Part shown: positions 16,199-22,946 of the stretch, piece after piece
How the letters are laid out: every line of letters begins with the position of its first letter
Numbering within the stretch: the stretch's first letter is position 1
From: Amycolatopsis tucumanensis
Lineage (GTDB): Bacteria; Actinomycetota; Actinomycetes; Mycobacteriales; Pseudonocardiaceae
Reading direction: 5' to 3'
DNA length: 48,222 nucleotides
Assembly (NCBI RefSeq): GCF_021654135.1
Contig: NZ_JAKGSD010000062.1
Coordinates: 1 to 48,222 of the forward strand
Notes under the pieces: generated by a model
Databases searched by the model: none
The model's input: only the letters and a program-made list of their open reading frames with translations
Told to the model about the DNA's origin: nothing
Made by a program: the position numbers and the translations under genes

Positions 16199-16830
16199 CG
16201 CGCTACCTCCTGCTTGGCGCCGCGGATGAAGCCGCGCTCGCGCGCGACGTCGGCGAGCAGGTTGCGCAGCTGGGCGCGGCCACGGTGCAGGCGGGACATC
16301 ACGGTCCCGATCGGCGTGTCCATGATCTCGGCGATTTCCTTGTAGGCGAAGCCCTCGACGTCGGCGAGGTACACGGCGAGCCGGAACTCCTCCGGCAGCT
16401 GCTGCAGCGCGTCCTTGACGTCGCTGTCGGGCAGCCGGTCCATCGCCTCGACTTCCGCCGACCGCAGACCGCTCGAGGTGTGGCTCTCCGCCTGGGCGAT
16501 CTGCCAGTCGGTGATCTCCTCGGTGGGCTGCTGCACCGGCTGACGCTGACGCTTCCGGTACCCGTTGATGTAGGTGTTGGTGAGGATGCGGTACATCCAG
16601 GCCTTGAGGTTCGTGCCCTCCTTGAAGGAGGCGAACGCGCCGTAGGCCTTGAGGTAGGTCTCCTGCACGAGGTCCTCGGCGTCCGCCGGGTTCCTCGTCA
16701 TGCGCAGAGCGGCCGAGTACAGCTGGTCCAGCAGCGGCATCGCGTCGCGCTCGAAGCGCTCGGCGCGCTCTTCGACCGGCTCCTGCTCGGAGCCGGATTC
16801 GGGCACCGCGGAGTTCTGCGTGCTCGGCAA
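16195..16830 (-). CDS. sigH: RNA polymerase ECF sigma factor SigH/SigR
   Basis: ECF sigma factor controlling the thiol-oxidative and heat stress regulon. Region 2 is visible in ALRMTRNPADAEDLVQETYLKAY and NLKAWMYRILTNTYIN, and region 4 in LPEEFRLAVYLADVEG and YKEIAEIMDTPIGTVMSRLHRGR. The TTG at 16830 is chosen because AAAGGGAACGG precedes it and the resulting 211 residues match the usual SigH length. The frame stays open far upstream, to GTG codons at 16992 and 17022. A SigH-type promoter at 17002-17027 would start a transcript at or next to the GTG at 16992, giving an isoform 54 residues longer, as known for Streptomyces SigR. It overlaps rshA by ATGA. Confidence 0.95.
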   Translation of the reverse strand: MPSTQNSAVPESGSEQEPVEERAERFERDAMPLLDQLYSAALRMTRNPADAEDLVQETYLKAYGAFASFKEGTNLKAWMYRILTNTYINGYRKRQRQPVQQPTEEITDWQIAQAESHTSSGLRSAEVEAMDRLPDSDVKDALQQLPEEFRLAVYLADVEGFAYKEIAEIMDTPIGTVMSRLHRGRAQLRNLLADVARERGFIRGAKQEVAR

Positions 16831-17001
16831 ACCGTTCCCTTTCCCATCCGCGTCGAAGCGGTCCACACCCGTGGCCGGGTGCGCATACGACAGCTTCGAG
16901 GATACGCGGACGGGCTTGGCCGGGCCGGGTACACCGGCCGGGCGGGTGACGGCCTGCACACGGGCTCGTCGATCAGCAAGCTTTGACGGCACGTCCGTGT
17001 C

Positions 17002-17027
17002 AACACCGCACGATCCGGGCACATTCC
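17002..17027 (-). promoter_or_regulatory. SigH/SigR-dependent autoregulatory promoter
   Basis: On the minus strand GGAAT (17027-17023), 18 nt, then GTT (17004-17002). This is an exact match to the GGAAT-N18-GTT consensus of the SigR/SigH regulon. Only 9 nt separate GTT from the GTG at 16992, in frame with sigH. Confidence 0.88.
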
Positions 17028-17059
17028 CCGCCGCGGGAAAAGGACTTGCGCCTCCCGGC

Positions 17060-17072
17060 TACCGTGCACCCC
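17060..17072 (+). promoter_or_regulatory. -10 element (TACCGT) for leaderless ybaK
   Basis: TACCGT (17060-17065) is followed by 7 nt and the ATG at 17073, with no ribosome-binding site. Confidence 0.5.
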
Positions 17073-17549
17073 ATGGCCGGGAAGGGAACGCCGGCGACCG
17101 CCCTGCTCGCGAAGCAGAAAGTCGCGCACAAGCTGCACGCCTACGACCACGATCCGAAGCACGAGTCCTACGGCCTGGAAGCGGCCGAGGCGCTCGGGCT
17201 CGAACCGGACCGCGTGTTCAAAACGCTGGTGGCCGATGTGGACGGAAAGCTGACGGTCGGCGTGGTGCCGGTCACCGGGCAGCTGGACCTGAAGGCGCTG
17301 GCCGCAGCGGCCGGCGGCAAGCGGGCGAAGATGGCGGACGCGGCCGCCGCCCAGCGCGCGACCGGATACGTCCTCGGCGGCATCTCACCGCTGGGCCAGC
17401 GCTCGCGGCTGCCGGTGGTGATCGACGAGACGGCGGAGAAGTTCGAGACGATCTACTGCTCGGCCGGCCGTCGCGGCCTGGAGGTAGAGCTGGCGCCGGC
17501 CGACCTGGTGCGCCTGACCTCGGCGACGGTGGCGCCCATCCGCGCCTGA
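17073..17549 (+). CDS. ybaK: Cys-tRNA(Pro) deacylase (YbaK/EbsC family)
   Basis: A 158-residue trans-editing enzyme that hydrolyses Cys-tRNA(Pro) mischarged by prolyl-tRNA synthetase. The single YbaK domain shows the family features KHESYGLEAAEALG, RVFKTLVADVDG with its key lysine, VTGQLDLKALAAAAGGKRAKMA and TGYVLGGISPLGQR. The length is normal. It is divergent from sigH. The last 72 nt of the gene have a degraded copy about 150 bp downstream (see the repeat at 17629-17700). Confidence 0.92.
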   Translation: MAGKGTPATALLAKQKVAHKLHAYDHDPKHESYGLEAAEALGLEPDRVFKTLVADVDGKLTVGVVPVTGQLDLKALAAAAGGKRAKMADAAAAQRATGYVLGGISPLGQRSRLPVVIDETAEKFETIYCSAGRRGLEVELAPADLVRLTSATVAPIRA

Positions 17550-17628
17550 CTGGCCGACGGCACCCAGCCACGGCGCCTCCCGTGCAGCGCCAGGCAAGCG
17601 GCCCCCGCCGCCGATCAGCCGCCGCGGC

Positions 17629-17700
17629 CCGGAGGCAGAACCGGCGCCCGCCGACCTGGTGCAACCGACCTCCGCCACCATGGCACCCATCCGCACCTGA
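17629..17700 (+). repeat. Degenerate duplicate of the ybaK 3' end
   Basis: Read in frame, this segment gives PEAEPAPADLVQPTSATM then APIRT and a stop, against LEVELAPADLVRLTSATV then APIRA and a stop at the end of ybaK: about 17 of 23 residues agree and the stop is kept. The similarity goes on past the stop (GGCACCCAGCC follows both copies, and GTGCAGCGCC-GGCA occurs after each), so this is a partial tandem duplication of about 150 bp covering the gene end plus its downstream DNA. It fills the gap between ybaK and the hydrolase gene. Confidence 0.8.
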
Positions 17701-17793
17701 CCCAGCGGGCGGCACCCAGCCACCATCGCGCTGACCGGCGCCGCGGCGGGCACCGTGCCTCGGGTGCAGCGCCGGGCAGCCAGCGCCGTCCCT

Positions 17794-18402
17794 CTACGTG
17801 AGCGGCCGCAGCACCTTCGCGAGCCACTCGTGCACCGTGCGGTACACCGCTTCCAGGTCGGCGTCCAGCGCGTGCGTCCCGCGCACCACGACGACCTCGT
17901 GGTGCGGCCCCGGCTTCGGGCAGCCGAACGCGTCGGTCTCGCCCTGCACCACCAGCGTCGGGACCTCCACCGCGTCCAACTCGGCCTGCCTGCTCTTCTC
18001 CGGCTTGCCCGGCGGGTGCTCCGGGAACGCCAGGCACAACACGGCCACCGCCTGCCCGGCCGCCGCCGTCCGGCACGCCACCCGCGCCCCCGATGAGCGG
18101 CCGCCGAACACCATCGGCAGGTCGTCGAAGCGATCGCACAGCTCCTCGGCCACCGCGAGCCACGCCGTGTCCAGCTGCTTGGCGGGCGCGGGCGCCCTGC
18201 GGCCCGCCACCCGGTACGGCTGCTCGACCAGCACGACGTGCACCCCGGCCGCCTGCCCCGCGCGGGTGGCCGCGACCAGGTCCTTCGCCTCGATCCCGCC
18301 GCCGGCGCCGTGGCCGAGCATCAGCACCGCCTCGCCGTCGGGCGCGCAGTGCAGCTCCGCCATGGCCGGGCCGTGCGGAGTCGGGATCTCGATCCGGGTC
18401 AT
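17794..18402 (-). CDS. Alpha/beta-hydrolase family protein (KANL3/Tex30-like)
   Basis: A 202-residue compact alpha/beta hydrolase. The oxyanion segment LMLGHGAGGG is near residue 28, the nucleophile elbow reads GGRSSGARVA (serine within GxSxG), the acid is in QGETDAFG and the catalytic histidine is in RGTHALD. This matches the small dienelactone-hydrolase-related KANL3/Tex30 group, whose substrates are unknown. Its ATG overlaps the stop codon of the SRAP gene as ATGA, so the two are translationally coupled; the functional link, if any, is not known. Confidence 0.87.
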   Translation of the reverse strand: MTRIEIPTPHGPAMAELHCAPDGEAVLMLGHGAGGGIEAKDLVAATRAGQAAGVHVVLVEQPYRVAGRRAPAPAKQLDTAWLAVAEELCDRFDDLPMVFGGRSSGARVACRTAAAGQAVAVLCLAFPEHPPGKPEKSRQAELDAVEVPTLVVQGETDAFGCPKPGPHHEVVVVRGTHALDADLEAVYRTVHEWLAKVLRPLT

Positions 18403-19169
18403 GGTTTCGGCAGGTCGAACAGGGCGTCGGCGGCGTCCAGGTCGGTGGCAGGCTCGACCCGCTCGATCAGCTCCGGGCCGTTGTTGCGCACGTTGCCGAC
18501 CCGGTCGGACACCGGCCGCAGCTCGATGGTCTCCATCAGGTCCATCGGCGGCGCCAGCAGCTCGCCGACCTCGGTGCGGTCCGGGTCGAGCCACTCGGCC
18601 CAGTTCCGCTCGTGGATGACCAGCGGCATCCGGTCGTGCACGTCGGTCAGCCGCCCGGCCGCGTCGGTCGTGATGATCGAAAAAGTGATCAGCTGCGGGG
18701 CGTCCGGATCCTTCGGGTCGCGCCAGGTGTCCCAGATCCCGGCGAAGGACAGCGAGTGGCCGTCCGGCCGGGTCATGTAGAACGGCTCCTTCTGCTTGCC
18801 CGTGCGCCGCCACTCGTACCAGCCGTCGGCGGGCACCAGGCAGCGCCGCTGCGCGAGCGACTTCTTGAAGGCCGGCTTCTCGGCGGCGGTCTCGGCGCGG
18901 GTGTTGATCATCCGGTTGCCGACGGACACGTCCTTGGCCCAGAACGGAACCAGTCCCCAGCGCATGACCCGGAGGCTGCGCACGGCGGGCTCGTCCTCCA
19001 GGACCTGCCCGTCGGCGTCCCGCGGGTGCCGCTGCACCACGGTGACCACGTTCTTCCTCGGCGCGACGTTGTAGTCGGCCTCGCGCGCCTTGCCGTCGGT
19101 CTCGTCCACGGCGTCGAACTCCTGGGCCAGGTCGGCCGGGTTCTTCTTCGCCGCGTAGCGGCCGCACAT
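18399..19169 (-). CDS. SOS response-associated peptidase family protein (SRAP/YedK/HMCES)
   Basis: A 256-residue SRAP-domain protein. Members use an N-terminal Cys2, exposed after removal of Met1, to form a thiazolidine crosslink with abasic sites in single-stranded DNA, shielding them at replication forks. MCGRYA at the start, the NTRAETAAEKPAF segment, the DGWYEW motif with the active-site Glu, and the HDRMPLVI segment are all present. The ATG at 19169 is fixed by the required Cys2 and by AGGAG 9 nt upstream. The M. tuberculosis homologue is Rv3226c. It is translationally coupled to the hydrolase downstream and divergent from rsgA. Confidence 0.94.
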   Translation of the reverse strand: MCGRYAAKKNPADLAQEFDAVDETDGKAREADYNVAPRKNVVTVVQRHPRDADGQVLEDEPAVRSLRVMRWGLVPFWAKDVSVGNRMINTRAETAAEKPAFKKSLAQRRCLVPADGWYEWRRTGKQKEPFYMTRPDGHSLSFAGIWDTWRDPKDPDAPQLITFSIITTDAAGRLTDVHDRMPLVIHERNWAEWLDPDRTEVGELLAPPMDLMETIELRPVSDRVGNVRNNGPELIERVEPATDLDAADALFDLPKP

Positions 19170-19277
19170 CTCGCCCAACTCCTTCGGACCGGCTGCGGAT
19201 AACCCATCGTGACACGGGTGGCGCACCACTGGCGAGCGGGATGGGGGATCATCTGTGCTCGGAAGGAGGCTCGGAGC

Positions 19278-20267
19278 TTGGCACGCAGGGACTGGCGCGA
19301 TCTGGACGAAAGCGACGTCCGCGTGCGCCCGGGAAAGGGTTCGCGCCCGCGCAGCAAGCGGCGGCCGACCCACTCCGACGCCACCCAGGCGATGGTGATC
19401 GCGGTCGACCGCGGCCGTTGGACCTGCGCGATCGACAGCGACCCCGGCCGCCTCGTCACCGCCATGCGCGCCCGTGAGCTGGGCCGGACCCCGGTCGTCG
19501 TGGGCGACCAGGTGGGTCTGGTCGGCGACACCAGCGGCGAGCCGGGCACGCTGGCCCGCATCGTCCGGGTCGACGAGCGCACCAGCCTGCTGCGCCGCAC
19601 GGCCGACGACACCGACCCGTTCGAGCGGGTGGTCGTCGCCAACGCCGAGCAGCTGCTCATCGTCACCGCGCTGGCCGATCCGCCGCCGCGGCCCGGGTTC
19701 ATCGACCGCTGCCTGGTCGCCTGCTACGCCGGTGGCCTGCAGCCGGTCCTGTGCCTGACGAAGGCCGACCTGGCGAGCCCGGACGAGCTGCTGTCCCGCT
19801 ACGCCGAGCTGGACGTGCCCGCGGTGGTGACCCGCTTCGACGAGGACTCGCTGCCGCTGGCCGACACCGTGCGCGGCCGGGTGTCCGCGCTCGTCGGCCA
19901 CTCCGGGGTCGGCAAGTCGACACTGGTGAACCGGCTGGTGCCGGACGCCGAGCTGGCCACCGGTGAGGTCAGCGCGGTCGGCAAGGGACGGCACACGTCC
20001 GTCGCGGCCGTCGCGCTGCCGCTGCCCGACGGCGGCTGGGTGATCGACACGCCCGGTGTGCGGTCGTTCGGCCTGGCGCACGTGACCGCCAACGACATCG
20101 TGGCGTCCTTCGACGAGTTCGCCGAGGCCGCCGAGGAGTGCCCGCCGGGGTGCGGGCACCTGGGGCCGCCGGAGGACCCGGATTGCATGCTCGACGAGGT
20201 CGAGGACAAGCGCCGTCTGCCGTCGCTGCGCCGCCTGCTCGCGTCGCGGGCGGGCATGGAGGTTTGA
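19278..20267 (+). CDS. rsgA: Ribosome small-subunit-dependent GTPase RsgA
   Basis: A 329-residue circularly permuted GTPase acting in late 30S subunit maturation. An N-terminal OB fold is followed by the permuted G domain: TKAD (161-164, G4) precedes GHSGVGKST (207-215, G1) and DTPG (257-260, G3). The C-terminal zinc motif is Cys288, Cys292, His294, Cys303. The start is a TTG at 19278, chosen for GGAGG just upstream; a longer frame from 19209 has no support. The homologue is Rv3228, which in mycobacteria follows aroA; no aroA gene lies here. Confidence 0.92.
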   Translation: MARRDWRDLDESDVRVRPGKGSRPRSKRRPTHSDATQAMVIAVDRGRWTCAIDSDPGRLVTAMRARELGRTPVVVGDQVGLVGDTSGEPGTLARIVRVDERTSLLRRTADDTDPFERVVVANAEQLLIVTALADPPPRPGFIDRCLVACYAGGLQPVLCLTKADLASPDELLSRYAELDVPAVVTRFDEDSLPLADTVRGRVSALVGHSGVGKSTLVNRLVPDAELATGEVSAVGKGRHTSVAAVALPLPDGGWVIDTPGVRSFGLAHVTANDIVASFDEFAEAAEECPPGCGHLGPPEDPDCMLDEVEDKRRLPSLRRLLASRAGMEV

Positions 20268-20338
20268 TCTTCGCCGGTTTTGCCCATCCCTGTCGGTGAC
20301 AACCCACTTGGGGGACATTCGACTGAGGGATTCTTGTC

Positions 20339-21166
20339 ATGCGCAAAATCGCTCTTCTGGCGGGTGCGCTGGCGCTGGTCGCCGGCACCACCGCCTGTGG
20401 TTCGACCGCCGAGTCCGGCCAGGCCGGCGAGACGCCCGCGCTGTTCGGCAACGCCCAGGAACTGGTGCTGGCCTCGTCCGGCAAGACCAGCCAGGCGCAG
20501 ACTGCGAAGTTCACGCTCACCGGCTCGGTGGCAGGCCAGACCCTGAACGCCGGCGGCGAAGGGCGCTTCACCGGGCCCTCGCCGGCGATGACCATGACCA
20601 TGACCGTCGCCGGGCAGAGCCAGGAGATGCGGGTCGTGGACAAAGTTCTCTACCTGAAGCTGCCGCCGGAACAGGCGGCGCAGGCGGTCGAGGGCGGCAA
20701 GCCGTGGGCGAAGGTGCCGGAGGACAGCGAGGCAGGCAAGGCCATCGGCGCGAGCATGGACCAGGCCGCCCAGGGTGACCCGACGCAGATCCTGGATCAG
20801 ATCCAGCAGGCAGGCACGATCACCCGCAGCGAGCAGACCACGCTCGACGGGCAGCCGGTGAGCCACTACTGGGTCAACCTGGACGTCGCGAAGGCCACCG
20901 GCACGCTCAACACCGGTGAACTGCCGCCGGAGGTGCTGGACAAGCTGAAGAACTCCGGCGCCGTCATCCCGGTCGAGATCTGGCTCAACTCCGACCAGCT
21001 GCCCGTGCAGGTCACGCAGGACCTGACGCAGGTGATGCAGGCGGCGGGCGCGCCGGCCGGCGCGCAGAGCGCCACGATGACGATGAAGTACCGCGACTGG
21101 GGCGCGCCGGTGGACGTCACTGCCCCGCCCGCCGATCAGGTCGGCGAGCTGAAGACCGCGGCCTGA
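20339..21166 (+). CDS. Lipoprotein of the LppX/LprAFG-like group, tandem copy 1
   Basis: A 275-residue exported lipoprotein with a signal peptide and lipobox (GTTAC, acylated Cys20). The mature part resembles the LppX/LprG/LprA fold, a hydrophobic-pocket carrier for envelope lipids. Markers are the GQSQEMRVVDKVLYLKLP stretch, GTITRSEQTTLDGQPVSHYW (about 160-180), and an end in VDVTAPPADQVGEL. It is the first of three tandem paralogues; copies 1 and 2 are the closest pair. The ATG at 20339 opens the signal peptide. Lipid or glycolipid transport across the envelope is inferred from the fold. Confidence 0.85.
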   Translation: MRKIALLAGALALVAGTTACGSTAESGQAGETPALFGNAQELVLASSGKTSQAQTAKFTLTGSVAGQTLNAGGEGRFTGPSPAMTMTMTVAGQSQEMRVVDKVLYLKLPPEQAAQAVEGGKPWAKVPEDSEAGKAIGASMDQAAQGDPTQILDQIQQAGTITRSEQTTLDGQPVSHYWVNLDVAKATGTLNTGELPPEVLDKLKNSGAVIPVEIWLNSDQLPVQVTQDLTQVMQAAGAPAGAQSATMTMKYRDWGAPVDVTAPPADQVGELKTAA

Positions 21167-21171
21167 CAGAA

Positions 21172-21199
21172 GTAACGCGGGAGTCCTCTTGGGACATAT
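21172..21199 (+). promoter_or_regulatory. Conserved upstream element of lipoprotein copy 2
   Basis: GTAACGCG-N13-GACATAT occurs here and with identical 13-bp spacing before lipoprotein copy 3 (22126-22153). The GACATAT end resembles a -10 region. A partial version (CTTGGGGGACATT) precedes copy 1. This is probably a shared promoter or operator duplicated with the genes. Confidence 0.55.
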
Positions 21200-21251
21200 C
21201 CCCGTTAGCCGCCCGAAGACGGGTGGCCCCGACCAAAGGGGAATGTTCCAC

Positions 21252-22076
21252 ATGAAGAAAACCGCTCTCGCGTCCGGGATCCTGGCGCTGGTGCTCGGGC
21301 TCACCGCGTGTGGTGGCGGGGAGTCCGGCTCCAGCGGCGGGACCGCGGGCCCGGCGCTGTTCGGCGACGTGCAGGAGCTCGTCCGGGCGGCGTCGGCGAA
21401 GACCGGTCAGGTGCAGTCGGCGAAGTTCACCATCTCCGGCTCGATCGCCGGGCAGCAGATGACCGGCTCCGGCGAGGGCCGCTTCAACGGCCCCGACAGC
21501 GCGATCGCCATGACGATGTCCGTCGGCGGGCAGAGCCAGGAGATGCGCATCGTCGACAAGGTCCTCTACCTCAAGCTGCCCGAGGAGGCGCAGGCCGCGA
21601 CCGGTGGCAAGCCGTGGGCGACGTTCCCGGAGGGCAGCGAGGCCGCGAAGACGCTGGGCGCGAGCCTCGAGCAGGCCGAGTCGAACGACCCGTCGAAGAC
21701 GCTGGAGCAGATCGAGAAGGCAGGCACGATCACCCGCAGCGAGCAGACCACGCTCGATGGGCAGCAGGTCAGCCACTACTGGGTCACCATCGACGTGGCG
21801 AAGGCGTCCGACGAGCTGGCCTCGTCCGGTCTGCCCGCGGAGACGCTGGAGCAGCTGAAGTCGATGAACGTGACCTACCCGATGGAGCTGTGGCTGAACA
21901 GCGACCAGCTGCCGGTGCAGATCACGCAGGACCTCGGCCCGGTGATGCAGGCCGTGGGCGCGCCCGCCGAGGCGCAGCAGGCGAAGATCACGATGAAGTA
22001 CAGCGACTGGGGCGCCCCGGTCGACGTCACCGCCCCGCCCGCCGACCAGGTGGGCGAGCTCAAGATCGGCGGCTGA
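21252..22076 (+). CDS. Lipoprotein of the LppX/LprAFG-like group, tandem copy 2
   Basis: A 274-residue paralogue of the preceding gene, with lipobox LTAC (Cys20) followed by a Gly/Ser linker. It shares long blocks with copy 1: PALFG, GQSQEMR-VDKVLYLKLP, GGKPWA, QAGTITRSEQTTLDGQ-VSHYW and the VDVTAPPADQVGEL end. The ATG at 21252 is chosen over 21243 because AAGGGG is properly spaced from it. It ends just before a terminator, so copy 3 is transcribed separately. Three copies may reflect dosage or different lipid cargo; this is not resolvable here. Confidence 0.85.
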   Translation: MKKTALASGILALVLGLTACGGGESGSSGGTAGPALFGDVQELVRAASAKTGQVQSAKFTISGSIAGQQMTGSGEGRFNGPDSAIAMTMSVGGQSQEMRIVDKVLYLKLPEEAQAATGGKPWATFPEGSEAAKTLGASLEQAESNDPSKTLEQIEKAGTITRSEQTTLDGQQVSHYWVTIDVAKASDELASSGLPAETLEQLKSMNVTYPMELWLNSDQLPVQITQDLGPVMQAVGAPAEAQQAKITMKYSDWGAPVDVTAPPADQVGELKIGG

Positions 22077-22088
22077 ACCGGTTGTTGC

Positions 22089-22123
22089 GGCGCGGTCTCG
22101 GTTCGCCGGGACCGCGCCGTTTT
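22089..22123 (+). terminator. Terminator after lipoprotein copy 2
   Basis: A 13-bp stem with one mismatch (22089-22101 and 22106-22118), a TTCG tetraloop and a following GTTTT: a textbook intrinsic terminator. Confidence 0.85.
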
Positions 22124-22125
22124 CC

Positions 22126-22153
22126 GTAACGCGAGTGTCCCTTCGCGACATAT
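22126..22153 (+). promoter_or_regulatory. Conserved upstream element of lipoprotein copy 3
   Basis: GTAACGCG-N13-GACATAT, the same arrangement as at 21172-21199 before copy 2, starting directly behind the terminator of copy 2. Confidence 0.55.
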
Positions 22154-22202
22154 ATCCGGTAGTTCACCCGGCAGAGGTGATCCGACCGGGGGGAACACCC
22201 GC

Positions 22203-22946
22203 GTGAAGAAGTCAGCTTTGGTCCTCGCACTCGCGCTGCTGGTCAGCGCCTGCGGCGCGCAGCCCGCCGCCGGACCAGCCCTCTTCGGCGACGCGCAGAC
22301 GCTGGTGCGCGCCGCGACCGAGCAGACGGGCAAGGCCCAGACGGTGCGGTTCTCCGTGGCGATGACCGTGGCCGACCGTGAGGCCACCGCCACCGGCGAG
22401 ATGCATTTCGCCGAGCCCGGGTGGGCCATGAAGATCACGCACACGGCCGACGGCGTCACGTCCGAGACGCGCGTCGTGGACGGCGCGCAGTATGTGTCGA
22501 TCCCGGAACAGGCCCGCGGGCTCACCGGGGGCAAGCCGTGGGGCCGCTACCCGGCGGACAGCGCGAAGGGCAAGGAACTCGGCGCCATGATGCGCGAGTC
22601 CGGCCAGAGCGACCCCGCGCAGGTGCTCGACGACGTCCGCAAGGGCGGCACCATCGACCGCAGCGAGCAGACCACGCTCGACGGGCGGCCGGTGAGCCAC
22701 TACTGGATCACCGTCGACCTGGGGAAGACCTCCGGGCTGGCGGAGATGGCAGGCCGGACGGCGCCGATGGAGTTGTGGCTCGACGCCGACCAGCTCCCCG
22801 CCCAGATGCTGTTCGACTTCAGCGGGCTCGCGTCCGAGGGCGACCCGCCGATGGGCCCGATGACCATGCGCTACACCGGCTGGGGCGAGCCGGTCGACAT
22901 CGCCGCCCCGCCCGCCGACCAGGTCGCCGAGCTGCCCGCCGGCTAA
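22203..22946 (+). CDS. Lipoprotein of the LppX/LprAFG-like group, tandem copy 3
   Basis: A 247-residue, more divergent paralogue with lipobox VSAC (Cys17), starting at a GTG behind GGGGGGAA. The signature GGTIDRSEQTTLDGRPVSHYW and the VDIAAPPADQVAEL end identify it as the same family. It lacks about 25 residues relative to copies 1 and 2, mainly in the linker and the region before the last strands. Its stop codon overlaps the pruA stop by 4 bp in convergent orientation. Confidence 0.85.
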   Translation: MKKSALVLALALLVSACGAQPAAGPALFGDAQTLVRAATEQTGKAQTVRFSVAMTVADREATATGEMHFAEPGWAMKITHTADGVTSETRVVDGAQYVSIPEQARGLTGGKPWGRYPADSAKGKELGAMMRESGQSDPAQVLDDVRKGGTIDRSEQTTLDGRPVSHYWITVDLGKTSGLAEMAGRTAPMELWLDADQLPAQMLFDFSGLASEGDPPMGPMTMRYTGWGEPVDIAAPPADQVAELPAG

